From Phycisphaeraceae bacterium (lineage in GTDB: Bacteria; Planctomycetota; Phycisphaerae; Phycisphaerales; Phycisphaeraceae): 64,000 nucleotides of DNA. Numbering within the stretch: position 1 is the first letter of the stretch; each line of letters begins with the position of its first letter. Below are positions 32,999 through 41,588 of this stretch, in pieces. The stretch is taken from positions 27,148-91,147 of the forward strand of contig JADLFV010000064.1 of assembly GCA_020849625.1 (NCBI GenBank), given 5' to 3'. The notes below the pieces were generated by a model, which was not told where the DNA came from, made no database searches, and was given only the letters and a program-made list of their open reading frames with translations. Position numbers and translations under genes: made by a program.

Positions 32999-34015
32999 TT
33001 GGCATCCAAAAAACCCGCCAAACCCGTCACCCTCACCGCCGAGATGCGCTTCGTCGTGCTGTACGGCCCCGAGCCCATGCTGCAGAAGCTGCGCCTCAAC
33101 CAGTTGCGCGACGCCCTGATCGCCGTTCACGGCCCGCTCGATCCGATCCACATCGATGGTAAAAGCGCGCAACTGGCAGACGTCTTCGATGAGGTGCGCG
33201 AATACTCGCTGCTGACCGCGTACAAGCTGGTGGTGCTCGACGATGCGGACCAGTTCATCCAGACTCATCGTGATGCCTTGGAACGTTACGCTGCTGAGCC
33301 GGTGGATCACGCCACACTGGTGTTGCGCAGCGATGGCTGGCGCAGTATTACCAATCTCCACAAGCTGGTGGAGAAGGTCGGCGCGGTGATCCGCTGCGAC
33401 GTGCCCAGCGAGGCCGAAGCCCGCAACTGGGCGATCAGACGTTGCCAGAAGGAGCATCAGCGCGTGTTGCAGGCGCAGGCGGCCGATGAACTGGTGCAGC
33501 GCGTGGGCCCGCACCTGATGCAGATCGACGCCGAATTGGCCAAGCTCTCGCTGCTGGTGGCCACGGATCAGCCGATCGAAGTGAGCCTCGTGCAGCGCAC
33601 CGTTCGGGCCGGCAGCGACGAGCAGGCCTGGGCCGTGCAGGAGGCGGTGCTGGCCGCGTTGGCCGATGCCCAGGCTGGGCCGTTGATCGGCAAGGTCCAC
33701 GAGCTGGTGGACCTGTCCGGCCAGGCGGAAGTGCTGGTGGGCTACTTCGTGGCGGACCTGCTGCGCAAGCTGATCGTGGCTCAGGGCATGCTGGCTGAGG
33801 GTGTTTCGCAGGACGAGGTGTTCAAGGCCTTCAAAATGCACTGGGGCGAGCGCCGTCGTACGTTCGCATCCGCCCTTGAGCATTACGACCTGTCCACCCT
33901 GCGCCATCTGCTGGCTGACATTCTGGACTCCGACGCCCGCGCCAAGAGCGGCTATGGCGACAGCCTGCGGAATCTTGAAGGTTTCTGCGCCCGACTGGTC
34001 GATAAAATCAATTGA
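32999..34015 (+). CDS. holA: DNA polymerase III subunit delta
   Basis: 338 residues from TTG 32999, chosen because GGAG (32988-32991) sits 7 nt upstream and upstream ATGs lie deep in mgtE. It is the clamp-loader delta subunit that opens the sliding clamp. It has RFVVLYGPEPMLQKLRLNQL near the N-terminus, LVVLDDADQFIQTHRDALER at the Walker-B-like position, and PHLMQIDAELAKLSLLVATD followed by the collar domain. No functional P-loop is seen, as expected for delta. Similarity is to the family pattern rather than to any one protein. Confidence 0.85.
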   Translation: MASKKPAKPVTLTAEMRFVVLYGPEPMLQKLRLNQLRDALIAVHGPLDPIHIDGKSAQLADVFDEVREYSLLTAYKLVVLDDADQFIQTHRDALERYAAEPVDHATLVLRSDGWRSITNLHKLVEKVGAVIRCDVPSEAEARNWAIRRCQKEHQRVLQAQAADELVQRVGPHLMQIDAELAKLSLLVATDQPIEVSLVQRTVRAGSDEQAWAVQEAVLAALADAQAGPLIGKVHELVDLSGQAEVLVGYFVADLLRKLIVAQGMLAEGVSQDEVFKAFKMHWGERRRTFASALEHYDLSTLRHLLADILDSDARAKSGYGDSLRNLEGFCARLVDKIN

Positions 34016-34104
34016 ATCTCAATCCCCCGACGCACCCCGCTCATGGATGAGCACCCCCGCCCCCGGAAGTGAACTGAGGCGGAATACAGATGCAGGAGGC
34101 ACAC

Positions 34105-34428
34105 ATGCGTCAGCTTCTTTTACTGACGGTCCCCGTACTGCTGGCCCTGGCGCTGGCAGCCTGTGATGCTGTCGGGCCCAAGGACCAGCAGGCCATCGTC
34201 AACGCTCCTCCCCCGGCCCAAGTCCCCGAGGCCGACCCCCAGGCCGACGCACTCACCGCCGCCATTCAGGCCCAGTCCGACCTGCTGGCCGAAGCCTCCT
34301 CCGCCCCCGGAAGTGCCGCCACCGCGACCGCTCCCCCCGTCGCCCACGAAGTCATGTGGCTCACCCCCGCAAGTGACACCGGTTCCTCCGCACCCGCCCC
34401 CACCACCGAACGCCGTGGGCTGAGCTAA
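34105..34428 (+). CDS. Small lipoprotein, probably the N-terminal part of a split gene
   Basis: 107 residues from ATG 34105, with GGAGG at 34095-34099. The signal peptide LLLLTVPVLLALALAAC ends in a lipobox (LAAC), so it is lipid-anchored. The rest is low-complexity Ala/Pro/Thr. It ends RRGLS-TAA; the reading frame then stays open through AKPR into the next ORF's ATG at 34441. The next ORF lacks a signal peptide and a Shine-Dalgarno, so the two are best read as one ancestral lipoprotein cut by a nonsense codon. Confidence 0.7.
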   Translation: MRQLLLLTVPVLLALALAACDAVGPKDQQAIVNAPPPAQVPEADPQADALTAAIQAQSDLLAEASSAPGSAATATAPPVAHEVMWLTPASDTGSSAPAPTTERRGLS

Positions 34429-34440
34429 GCGAAGCCCCGG

Positions 34441-35265
34441 ATGCCCGACGCCTCATCCTCCGCCGCCGCCAACCTCCAGGCCGGCCAGTACGAAGTTGCG
34501 GACGGTTCCGCGCTCGATGCCTCCTCACCGCCCGACATCGCCACCGTTCTCTATGATCGCATCAGTGCCGCCGATGACAACGACCTGGCCCGTGCTCTGC
34601 GTGCCGTCTCGCTCAGTTTCGCTGACCCTGATCTTCAACTCGATCCGCGCTTCCTCGATCCGCTCGCTCCCGATCAGCAGGACGCCGTGCGCCTCTATCA
34701 CCAACTGCTGACCACCACGCAGGCCCAGATGCTCGCCCACGCCGGCCGCATCGATCGCCCCGCCTTCGATGCCCAACTCGATGAACTGTTCGGCCAGCAG
34801 CCGGTGGCCATCCGCAACCTCGCCGTCTGCCGCCGCGTCATGGGCTTCGGCGTTTATGAGCCGTTCGAGTCCACCACCTTTATCGCCGGCCGCGAGCAGA
34901 AGATGATCGTCTATCTCGAACTCGAACACTTTCAACCCGTGCAGCGCGACGGCGACCGCTTCCACGTCGATCTTCAGCAGGAGTTGACCCTCTACTCCGC
35001 CGACGGTTTAGCCGTCTGGCGCAACGAGCCGGTGAAGATCAACGACGTTTCATCGAACCGCCGCCGCGATTTCTTCGTGGTGCAGCTAATCAGCATCCCC
35101 GCCCGCCTCAGCGTCGGCCAGTACCGCCTCAAAGTCCGCGTCACCGACCTCAACGGCGGCAGCATCGACGAGCAGGGCCTGGACCTCGACTTCGTCGCCG
35201 ACCGTTCCCTCGTTGACGGCAAAACCACCAGCGCCACTGAGAATCTGCCCCTGCGCCAGCCGTAA
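34441..35265 (+). CDS. Hypothetical protein in frame with the upstream lipoprotein
   Basis: 274 residues. I do not recognise the family. Residues 20-120 are helical and Asp/Leu-rich (ATVLYDRISAADDNDLARAL); 130-250 look like a beta-sandwich (FESTTFIAGREQKMIVYLEL, then SVGQYRLKVRVTDLNGGSID). No signal peptide of its own. It begins 4 codons after the in-frame TAA of the lipoprotein gene, without a ribosome-binding site. It would be periplasmic if translated as one protein, cytoplasmic if re-initiated. Confidence 0.6.
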   Translation: MPDASSSAAANLQAGQYEVADGSALDASSPPDIATVLYDRISAADDNDLARALRAVSLSFADPDLQLDPRFLDPLAPDQQDAVRLYHQLLTTTQAQMLAHAGRIDRPAFDAQLDELFGQQPVAIRNLAVCRRVMGFGVYEPFESTTFIAGREQKMIVYLELEHFQPVQRDGDRFHVDLQQELTLYSADGLAVWRNEPVKINDVSSNRRRDFFVVQLISIPARLSVGQYRLKVRVTDLNGGSIDEQGLDLDFVADRSLVDGKTTSATENLPLRQP

Positions 35266-35287
35266 CCCGGCCACCCGCTCCCCCATT

Positions 35288-35369
35288 TAGCCCCGCGTGA
35301 ATACACGCGGGGCCGCCTTGTGTTTCATCATCCTCCCTCGCCCCCGGTGTATTCACATTCACCGGGGGC
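35288..35369. repeat. TAGCC-edged hairpin pair downstream of the hypothetical gene
   Basis: TAGCC with CCCCGCGTGAATACACGCGGGG-type stem (35288-35313), then CCCCCGGTG-tattcacatt-CACCGGGGG region (35341-35369). The GTGAATACAC / GTGTATTCAC text links the two. It may also terminate transcription. Confidence 0.55.
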
Positions 35370-35459
35370 TGAATGACACAATCTCTTTTTGTTTCGGATA
35401 CGACTCATAACGATATAACCTACAATCGCCGATCATCGATCCACCCAGGACGCCCGGGC

Positions 35460-36401
35460 ATGTCCTACGCCGCGTATCCACCCGACTTCACCGCTCCTGT
35501 CTGGCAGGACGATCCCTACGCCGCTCGTCTGGAGACACGCTTCGAGGTGCGCAAGTTACGCGGGCTGGGCGACCTGTTGCAGCGGACATTTCAGCTTTAT
35601 CGCGAGTGTTTCGGGCTGATGATTCCGGTCACGTTGATCCTGGTGATTCCGTTCGATGTGGTGATCGCGGTCCTGGACACTTTCTCCAGTGGGGAAGATG
35701 CGCTCAGTTTGCTTTCTGGCCTTACGAGCATGTTGCAGGCGGTGGCCACATCCTTCGCCACGCCGGCGATCATCTATGCGATGCTGATCCATTTGCGCGA
35801 GCGTCGCCGCGCGGGCTTGCGCGAGGCGATGATCTGGGGCGGCATGGCGGGCTGGCGGACGCTGGGCTACTGGATCGTGCGCGGGTTGATCGTTCTGTTA
35901 GGCATGGTGCTGCTGATTGTGCCGGGGCTGATTTTCATGGTCTGGTTCTACCTGACCGACGTGGTGGTGGCGGCTGAGGGTCGCAATCATCCGGGCGTGC
36001 TCAACCGCAGCAGAGAATTGGTCAGGGGTAACGGCTGGCACGTTTTGGCATCGATCGTGGTGCTCTCGCTTATCATGCTCGGCGTCGGGATCGTTGCCGG
36101 CGTGCTGATGGACATCATCCCCGAGTTGGGCCAGTTCGACGATACGATTCTGATGGGTTATCTGATCGTCGTGAACACGCTGTTCAATTCCGCCTTGAGC
36201 CTGCTGGTCTGGCTCTACACCGCCGTGGCGGTCGTGGCGTACATGGACGGCGTCGGCTCGCATCTGCGCGAGTGCTCGGCCTGTGGCTACAACCTCACCG
36301 GCAACGTCAGCGGTCGATGCCCCGAGTGTGGTAAGCCCATTCCGCCGCAGGTCCAAGCCCTGATCAATATGCCGCAGGCAGCCGGCCCAAGCTCGCTATG
36401 A
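35460..36401 (+). CDS. Membrane protein with C-terminal CxxCGYNL zinc ribbon
   Basis: 313 residues from ATG 35460. About five membrane helices (for example PVTLILVIPFDVVIAVLDTF, YWIVRGLIVLLGMVLLIVPG, ASIVVLSLIMLGVGIVAGVL) resemble DUF975/glycerophosphoryl-diesterase-type membrane domains. The tail ECSACGYNLTGNVSGRCPEC then GK is a four-cysteine ribbon that I associate with planctomycete, especially Phycisphaerae, membrane proteins. Function unknown. Its stop (36399-36401) lies inside the -10-like element of the next gene. Confidence 0.7.
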   Translation: MSYAAYPPDFTAPVWQDDPYAARLETRFEVRKLRGLGDLLQRTFQLYRECFGLMIPVTLILVIPFDVVIAVLDTFSSGEDALSLLSGLTSMLQAVATSFATPAIIYAMLIHLRERRRAGLREAMIWGGMAGWRTLGYWIVRGLIVLLGMVLLIVPGLIFMVWFYLTDVVVAAEGRNHPGVLNRSRELVRGNGWHVLASIVVLSLIMLGVGIVAGVLMDIIPELGQFDDTILMGYLIVVNTLFNSALSLLVWLYTAVAVVAYMDGVGSHLRECSACGYNLTGNVSGRCPECGKPIPPQVQALINMPQAAGPSSL

Positions 36402-36402
36402 T
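36397..36402 (+). promoter_or_regulatory. -10 element of the alcohol dehydrogenase gene
   Basis: TATGAT, ending 7 nt before ATG 36409 and overlapping the previous stop codon. This implies a leaderless mRNA. Confidence 0.45.
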
Positions 36403-36408
36403 GACCTC

Positions 36409-37428
36409 ATGCGGGCGATGCTCCTGGAACAGATCGGCGACATCGATTCATCGCCGTTGAAGCTGCGCGAGATCGAGCTGCCCATTCCGGGGGCGGGGGA
36501 ACTTCGCGTCAAGGTCAGCGTCTGTGCCGTATGTCGCACGGATCTGCATATTGTCGAAGGCGATCTGTCGCAGCAGAAGTTACCGCTCGTGCCGGGGCAT
36601 CAGATCGTGGGTTACGTCGATCAGGTCGGCGAAGGTTGCACGCATTTCCGGGGGCGGGTGGGCGATCGGGTGGGGATTGCCTGGCTGCGCAGTGTGGATG
36701 GCACTTGCCGCTTCTGTCAGCGCGGATTGGAAAACCTCTGCCCCGAATCGCGCTACACTGGCTATCACGAGCACGGCGGATATGCGGAATATGTTGTCGC
36801 CCCGGAAGACTTTGTGTACCCGCTGGCAAACCTTCCGGGTGCGTTCGATGATGCACACGTTTCACCTCTGTTGTGCGGTGGCCTGATCGGCTACCGCGCA
36901 CTGGAACGCGCTGCGGTCCCCGATGGCGGCAAACTCCTGCTGGTGGGCTTTGGTTCGTCAGCCCACCTGGTGGCGCAGTTCGCCCGGCATCGCGGCTACG
37001 AGGTTTACGTGCTCTCACGCACGAAATCGCATCAGAAGATGGCGATGGAGATGGGCGCAGCGTGGGCGGGTGATGAGACGGGTGATCTTCCGTGCAAGGT
37101 GGACAGCGCGATCCTGTTCGCGCCGGTGGGCAAGCTGATTCCGCCGGTGCTCGAGGCGCTGGATCGGGCGGGGACGCTTTCCATTGCGGGGATTCACTTG
37201 AGCGACTGTCCGCCGCTGAACTACCAGAAGCATCTGTTTTACGAAAAGCAATTGCGCTCGGTGACGGCCAACACGCGCGACAACGCCCATCGCATGCTGC
37301 GCGAGGCGGCCGCGGCGAAGGTGAAGCCGATGGTGACAATGTACGATCTGGCCGACGCCAACCGGGCCCTGGCGGACATGAAGCACAGCCGCACCGACGG
37401 CACGGGCGTGCTGCAGGTCGGCGGTTAG
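36409..37428 (+). CDS. Zinc-dependent alcohol dehydrogenase (MDR superfamily)
   Basis: 339 residues. The catalytic zinc site is C42 ([10 protein letters not shown]) and H64 (PGHQIVG); the Rossmann part shows [19 protein letters not shown]. The structural zinc loop is [16 protein letters not shown]100, C103 and C111 are present, but the first of the usual four cysteines is D97. Asp can replace Cys in some MDR zinc sites, or the site may be weakened. It oxidises or reduces an alcohol/aldehyde with NAD(P); the substrate is unknown. ATG 36418 is an alternative start. Confidence 0.85.
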   Translation: MRAMLLEQIGDIDSSPLKLREIELPIPGAGELRVKVSVCAVCRTDLHIVEGDLSQQKLPLVPGHQIVGYVDQVGEGCTHFRGRVGDRVGIAWLRSVDGTCRFCQRGLENLCPESRYTGYHEHGGYAEYVVAPEDFVYPLANLPGAFDDAHVSPLLCGGLIGYRALERAAVPDGGKLLLVGFGSSAHLVAQFARHRGYEVYVLSRTKSHQKMAMEMGAAWAGDETGDLPCKVDSAILFAPVGKLIPPVLEALDRAGTLSIAGIHLSDCPPLNYQKHLFYEKQLRSVTANTRDNAHRMLREAAAAKVKPMVTMYDLADANRALADMKHSRTDGTGVLQVGG

Positions 37429-37438
37429 CATCAATCGA

Positions 37439-37488
37439 CCCGGCCAAATGGCCGGGCTATGTGCAAATAGCCCGGCCATTTGGCCGGG
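37439..37488. repeat. TAGCC inverted repeat in outward orientation (adh-glyA)
   Basis: CCCGGCCAAATGGCCGGGCTA, 8 bases, then TAGCCCGGCCATTTGGCCGG and G. Here the TAGCC edges face each other in the centre, the opposite of the ribosomal-operon copies. Confidence 0.7.
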
Positions 37489-37535
37489 TTGAACGCCTTC
37501 TGCCATCCGCAACGCCTTTCGCCCCGTTCTGTTTT

Positions 37536-37544
37536 TGCTACGAT
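37536..37544 (+). promoter_or_regulatory. Extended -10 of glyA (leaderless)
   Basis: TGCTACGAT with TACGAT ending at 37544, 7 nt before ATG 37551. It has the TGn extension. Identical to the purQ element. Confidence 0.5.
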
Positions 37545-37550
37545 GGTCGG

Positions 37551-38834
37551 ATGAGCACCACCACCACCCCTACGCAAAACCCCATCGCCGCCACCGACCC
37601 GGAAATCTGGCAACTGGTCGATGCCGAGTCCAAGCGCCAGGCTACCACGCTGGAGATGATCGCCAGCGAGAACCACGTGTCCGCCGCGGTCATGGCCGCG
37701 ATGGGTTCCTGTCTGACCAACAAATATGCCGAGGGTTATCCCGGCCGCCGGTATTACTCGGGCACCGGTTTCTATGACGAGATCGAACAGTTGGCCATCG
37801 ACCGCGCCTGCGAATTGTTCAGCTGCAAGTTCGCCAACGTGCAGCCGCACTCCGGCGCCAACGCCAACTTCGCCGCGTTCCTGGCCCTGATGCAGCCGGG
37901 CGACACGTTCATGAGCGTGGTGCTGTCGGAAGGCGGGCACCTGACGCACGGCTCGCCGGTGAACGTCTCGGGCCTGTGGTTCAAGCCCGTGCATTATCCG
38001 CTGGTCAAGGACGAATCGCGCAAGGACTGCGGCTACATCGACTACGACGAAGTGGCCCGGCTGGCCAAGGAATGCAAGCCCAAGATCATCATGTGCGGTT
38101 ACTCCGCTTACCCCCGCACGATCGATTTCAAACGCTTCCGTGAGATTGCCGACTCCTGCGGCGCTCTGTTGGTGTCCGACATCGCACACATTGCCGGGCT
38201 CGTTGCGGCTGGCGTGCATCCGACTCCCTTCGGTCACGCCCACGTGGTCACCACCACCACGCACAAGACCCTGCGCGGCCCGCGCGGCGGCCTGATCATG
38301 ACCAACGATCCCGAACTGGCCAAGGCCATCAACAAGGCTGTCTTCCCCGGCTGCCAGGGCGGCCCGCTGATGCACATCATCGCCGCCAAGGCGGTGTCCT
38401 TCGGTGAAGCGCTCAAGCCGCAGTTCAAGGACTACGCCAAGCGCATCGTCGCCAACGGCAAGGCCCTCGCTGCGGCGCTGACCAAGCGCGGCCAGAAGCT
38501 CAGCTCCGGCGGCACCGATAATCACCTGGTGCTGGTCGATCTGCGACCCAACTTCCCCGACCTCACCGGCAAGCAGGCCGCCACCTGGCTCGAAAATGCC
38601 GGCATCGTCACCAACATGAACACGGTGCCCAACGAGCAACGGTCGCCCCTGCAGACCAGCGGCGTGCGCCTGGGCACACCCGCCCTGACCACGCGCGGCT
38701 TCAACGAGTCGCACATGGATCAGATCGCCGGCTGGATCGACCGCGTCCTGCGCAGCAACGGCAACGAAGCCACCGCCAAGACCATCCGCGCCGACATCGC
38801 CGCCCTGTGCGCCAAATTTCCCATGCCGCATTGA
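37551..38834 (+). CDS. glyA: Serine hydroxymethyltransferase
   Basis: 427 residues from ATG 37551; the frame is open further upstream only by chance. It interconverts serine and glycine, with tetrahydrofolate as one-carbon acceptor, using PLP. The PLP lysine is K239 in [18 protein letters not shown]. Other signatures are [35 protein letters not shown] and [15 protein letters not shown]. It is cytoplasmic, and full length for the family. Confidence 0.97.
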   Translation: MSTTTTPTQNPIAATDPEIWQLVDAESKRQATTLEMIASENHVSAAVMAAMGSCLTNKYAEGYPGRRYYSGTGFYDEIEQLAIDRACELFSCKFANVQPHSGANANFAAFLALMQPGDTFMSVVLSEGGHLTHGSPVNVSGLWFKPVHYPLVKDESRKDCGYIDYDEVARLAKECKPKIIMCGYSAYPRTIDFKRFREIADSCGALLVSDIAHIAGLVAAGVHPTPFGHAHVVTTTTHKTLRGPRGGLIMTNDPELAKAINKAVFPGCQGGPLMHIIAAKAVSFGEALKPQFKDYAKRIVANGKALAAALTKRGQKLSSGGTDNHLVLVDLRPNFPDLTGKQAATWLENAGIVTNMNTVPNEQRSPLQTSGVRLGTPALTTRGFNESHMDQIAGWIDRVLRSNGNEATAKTIRADIAALCAKFPMPH

Positions 38835-38871
38835 CTGATGTCTGATGTCTGATTGATGATGTCTGATGTGG
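38835..38871. repeat. Short TGATGTC tandem array after glyA
   Basis: CTGATGTCTGATGTCTGATT then GATGATGTCTGATGTGG: degenerate 7-8-nt tandem units, one arm only. Confidence 0.5.
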
Positions 38872-38931
38872 AGCTTGACGCCAAGGGCTGAGGTTGACGG
38901 TGCGACCGAAGCCCTGGATATCACCCGTGGT

Positions 38932-38937
38932 TACACT
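38932..38937 (+). promoter_or_regulatory. -10 element of the GT2 gene (leaderless)
   Basis: TACACT ending 7 nt before GTG 38944. Confidence 0.45.
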
Positions 38938-38943
38938 ATCCCC

Positions 38944-39654
38944 GTGTCCAGACGCCTGATCATCGTCCCGGCGTTCAACGAGGCGGCCATCATCGGCCGC
39001 GTCGTCGATGACATTCTCCTGACCCTGCCCGATTACGACGTGGTGGTCGTGGACGACGGCTCAACCGACGGCACAGCGGACTGCATCCCTCATCGCGCCC
39101 GGGTGCTCAAACTTCCCTTCAACCTCGGCATCGGCGGAGCGATGCAGACCGGCTACATGTACGCGGCCCGGCACGGCTACGACGTGGCGGTGCAGGTCGA
39201 TGGCGATGGTCAGCATCCGGCCGATGCCGTGCCGCTGTTGGTTCAACAACTGGAGACTTCCGGTTGCGACCTGGTCGTCGGCTCACGCTTCCTGCAGGAC
39301 ACCGGCTACGAGCAGCAGCCGGCTCGCGTGCTGGGCATTGCCGTGCTGGCGTTGCTGCTGCGCCTGTTGACGGGGCGGCGCTTCACCGATTGCACCAGCG
39401 GCTTTCGGGCTGCCAACCGTCGCGTGATCGAGTTGTTCGCCCAGTGGTATCCCGACGATTATCCTGAGCCCGAGGTGATCCTGCTGCTGCACCGCGCGGG
39501 TTATCGCATCGAAGAGCGTGCGGTGGAAATGCTCAAGCGTCGGACCGGCCGCACCAGCATTCCCTTCCTGCGCGGCGTGTTCTACATCATCAAAGTATCC
39601 CTGGCCCTGCTGCTGGACACCGTGCGCGATCCCTGGCGGCATGCCTCGAAATAG
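38944..39654 (+). CDS. Glycosyltransferase family 2 (dolichol-phosphate-mannose-synthase-like)
   Basis: 236 residues from GTG 38944, supported by the -10 at fixed distance and by the conserved N-terminus RLIIVPAFNEAAIIGRVVDD. The nucleotide-sugar site is VVVDDGSTDGT (DD at the UDP site) and the metal-binding DxD is QVDGDGQHP. FTDCTSGFRAANRRVIELF is typical of DPM1-like enzymes. It has no strong membrane helices except a weak C-terminal one. It probably transfers a sugar to a lipid carrier at the start of the surface-polysaccharide cluster that follows. Confidence 0.88.
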   Translation: MSRRLIIVPAFNEAAIIGRVVDDILLTLPDYDVVVVDDGSTDGTADCIPHRARVLKLPFNLGIGGAMQTGYMYAARHGYDVAVQVDGDGQHPADAVPLLVQQLETSGCDLVVGSRFLQDTGYEQQPARVLGIAVLALLLRLLTGRRFTDCTSGFRAANRRVIELFAQWYPDDYPEPEVILLLHRAGYRIEERAVEMLKRRTGRTSIPFLRGVFYIIKVSLALLLDTVRDPWRHASK

Positions 39655-40183
39655 ATGCGCCACGAAGGCACGAAGGCCACGAAGAGGAAGGAGGTTTACA
39701 TGGAGCCGATGAAAACGTTGGACGAGCAACTTGAATCCTTGGCTCATCGGGTCATCGGAGCAGCGATTGAAGTGCATCGAACACTGGGGCCGGGCTTTCT
39801 GGAATCAGTTTATGAGAAGGCGTTGTCGCACGAATTGCAATTGTATGGCATCCGTCACGCATGCCAGGTTCCTGTGAAGGTGAATTACAAAGGTGTCGAG
39901 GTGGGCGAGGGGCGAATCGATATTCTGGTGGAGGATCAGATCGTCATTGAACGCAAGTGCGCCGATGACCATCATGCGATTTTTGAATCCCAACTCATTT
40001 CGTATCTGAAGGCGGCTGATCTACGTCTTGGCTACCTGATGAACTTCAAATCTGCAAGGCTTAAGGATGGTATCCAACGGATTATCCTTTGAATATGATG
40101 CACCATCAAAACGCAAAAGGTACGAAGATTGAGATATTCAGAATCCTGATATCTTCGTGTCCTTCGTGCCTTCGTGGCGCATC
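39654..40183. mobile_element. Single-gene cassette with 32-bp terminal inverted repeats
   Basis: 39654-39685 and 40152-40183 are inverted copies differing at one base (GATGCGCCACGAAGGCACGA and onward). They bracket only the GxxExxY gene. The left repeat begins on the last base of the preceding stop codon and the right one ends just before the ribosome-binding site of the next gene. No flanking target duplication was evident by eye. The fit to the gene boundaries suggests insertion between two genes of one operon. Confidence 0.6.
39700..40092 (+). CDS. GxxExxY protein (PD-(D/E)XK nuclease-fold family)
   Basis: 130 residues from ATG 39700, with GGAGG at 39690-39694. The name motif is GFLESVYEKAL. 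The nuclease-fold core shows EGRIDILVEDQIVIERKCAD: an Asp and the ExK (E-R-K) of PD-(D/E)XK enzymes, with the upstream Glu in FLESVYE. The family is widespread, short, and of unproven function. Its base composition is less GC-rich than the neighbours, and it lies inside 32-bp inverted repeats, splitting a glycosyltransferase cluster. It was probably acquired as a unit. Confidence 0.85.
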   Translation: MEPMKTLDEQLESLAHRVIGAAIEVHRTLGPGFLESVYEKALSHELQLYGIRHACQVPVKVNYKGVEVGEGRIDILVEDQIVIERKCADDHHAIFESQLISYLKAADLRLGYLMNFKSARLKDGIQRIIL

Positions 40184-40204
40184 CGCTCTTACAGGAGCCT
40201 GAAC

Positions 40205-40549
40205 ATGGATCTGAGTCGCAACCTGATCGTGCTGGCCATTGGGGCGTTGATTCTCTTCATGGCGGTGCGTAGCCTGCGGGCCGGGCGGCTCAAGGAGCGT
40301 TATGCCCTGCTCTACATTTTCCTGGGCATGCCCTTCCTGGTGCTGGCGGTGTGGCGCGAGGGCATGGGCCTGCTGGCCGGGTGGTTGGACATCGACTACC
40401 GCACGCTGGCCCTGCTGATGGTCACCACTTTCGTGGTCATCATGAACCTGAAGATGCTGAGCCTGCTGAGCGTGCAGGAGCGCAAGATCAACGAGCTGGC
40501 CCAGCGACTGGCCCAGCCCCCGGCGGAGCGCAAGGCCGATGGCGATTGA
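40205..40549 (+). CDS. DUF2304-type small membrane protein
   Basis: 114 residues from ATG 40205 (AGGAG at 40193-40197). Three hydrophobic helices: NLIVLAIGALILFMAVRSLR, LYIFLGMPFLVLAVW and ALLMVTTFVVIMNLKMLSLL, then a charged C-terminal tail ERKINELAQRLA. DUF2304 proteins are usually encoded beside glycosyltransferases of cell-surface polysaccharide synthesis, as here. Its stop overlaps the next start (ATGGCGATTGA). Confidence 0.75.
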   Translation: MDLSRNLIVLAIGALILFMAVRSLRAGRLKERYALLYIFLGMPFLVLAVWREGMGLLAGWLDIDYRTLALLMVTTFVVIMNLKMLSLLSVQERKINELAQRLAQPPAERKADGD

Positions 40550-41588
40550 GGTGGCGGTGGTCATCGTGTCCTACCACAGCCGCGCCGACCTGCAGGCGTG
40601 TCTGGTGTCGGTGCGGGCGGCCGACGTCGAGGGAATCACGCAGCGCGTGGTGGTGGTGGATTGCGCGTCGAATGACGGATCGGTCGCCTTCGTGCGCGAG
40701 CGCTTTCCGCAAGTGGAAGTGGTGGCGTTGGATGAAAACCTCGGCTACGCCGGCGGCAACAACCGCGGCCTGCGCCACGTGCGAGAGCAATTTCCGGGGG
40801 CGCGCTACCTGGTGGTGCTCAACCCCGACACCCGCGTCGAGCCGGGCTGGCTGACGTCGATGGTCGCGTTGATGGAGCGTGAGCCGAACGCGGCAGTGGT
40901 GCAGGCGAAGTTGCGACTGATGGATTCCCCGGACAGGATCGACTCAGCGGGCAATCAGTCGCACGTGCTGGGTTTTGGCTTCGTTTCCGCTTATGGGCAA
41001 CCCGACGACGGGCGCTTCGACCAGCGGCGCGAACTGGCCTATGCCTCCGGCTGCGCCATGCTGGTGCGCCTGTCAGCCCTCGAAGGTGGCGATCTGTTCG
41101 ACGATGATTACTTCATGTACCTCGAGGACGCGGAACTGGGCTGGCGCTTGCGTCTGGCCGGCTGGCAGGTGCGCTTCGAGCCCGCGGCCGTGGTCTATCA
41201 TCGCCACGACCCCCGCAGGACCACGAGCCGGCACCTGTATTACCTGGAGCGCAATCGCTGGCGTCTGCTGCTGAGTTGCTACCGGCGGCGCACATTGCTG
41301 TTGCTGGCGCCCATGCTGCTAGTGGCGGAGCTGATGGTGCTCGTTTATTCGCTGCGGCAGGGCGCGTTGCTCGCCAAACTGCGAAGTTACGGCAGCATCT
41401 GCAACCGATCCGTCCGGCAGCGACGACGTATGATCCAGCATGAGCGCGTGCTGGACGATCGAACGTTGCTGGCCGCTCACCAGCCGAACTTCGACGCCAC
41501 CGCCATCGGCTGGCGACCGTTGCGCGGCACGGTGAACGCATGCATGCGAGTCCTCTGGATGCTGATTTACCCGGTGATTCGATGGTGA
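40539..41588 (+). CDS. Glycosyltransferase family 2 (rhamnosyltransferase-like)
   Basis: 349 residues, overlapping the previous gene by 11 nt. The N-terminal GT-A domain has VAVVIVSYHSRADLQACLVS, VVVDCASNDGSVAF, the DENLGYAGGNNRGLRH loop and YLVVLNPDTRVEPGWL as the DxD region. ELGWRLRLAGWQVRFEPAAV is typical of WbbL-like rhamnosyltransferases. A hydrophobic region near 250-275 may attach it to the membrane. It builds a surface glycan; the sugar is unknown. Confidence 0.88.
   Translation: MAIEVAVVIVSYHSRADLQACLVSVRAADVEGITQRVVVVDCASNDGSVAFVRERFPQVEVVALDENLGYAGGNNRGLRHVREQFPGARYLVVLNPDTRVEPGWLTSMVALMEREPNAAVVQAKLRLMDSPDRIDSAGNQSHVLGFGFVSAYGQPDDGRFDQRRELAYASGCAMLVRLSALEGGDLFDDDYFMYLEDAELGWRLRLAGWQVRFEPAAVVYHRHDPRRTTSRHLYYLERNRWRLLLSCYRRRTLLLLAPMLLVAELMVLVYSLRQGALLAKLRSYGSICNRSVRQRRRMIQHERVLDDRTLLAAHQPNFDATAIGWRPLRGTVNACMRVLWMLIYPVIRW

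Noticed and set aside
34105..35265. Sequencing error as the explanation of the lipoprotein split
   Set aside because: It cannot be excluded, but a substitution rather than an indel would be needed, so I keep it as a finding rather than joining the ORFs.
37092..37550. N-terminal extension of glyA from ATG 37092
   Set aside because: The extra 153 codons run through the alcohol dehydrogenase gene and the TAGCC repeat, and the family starts at 37551, where a -10 element is correctly spaced.
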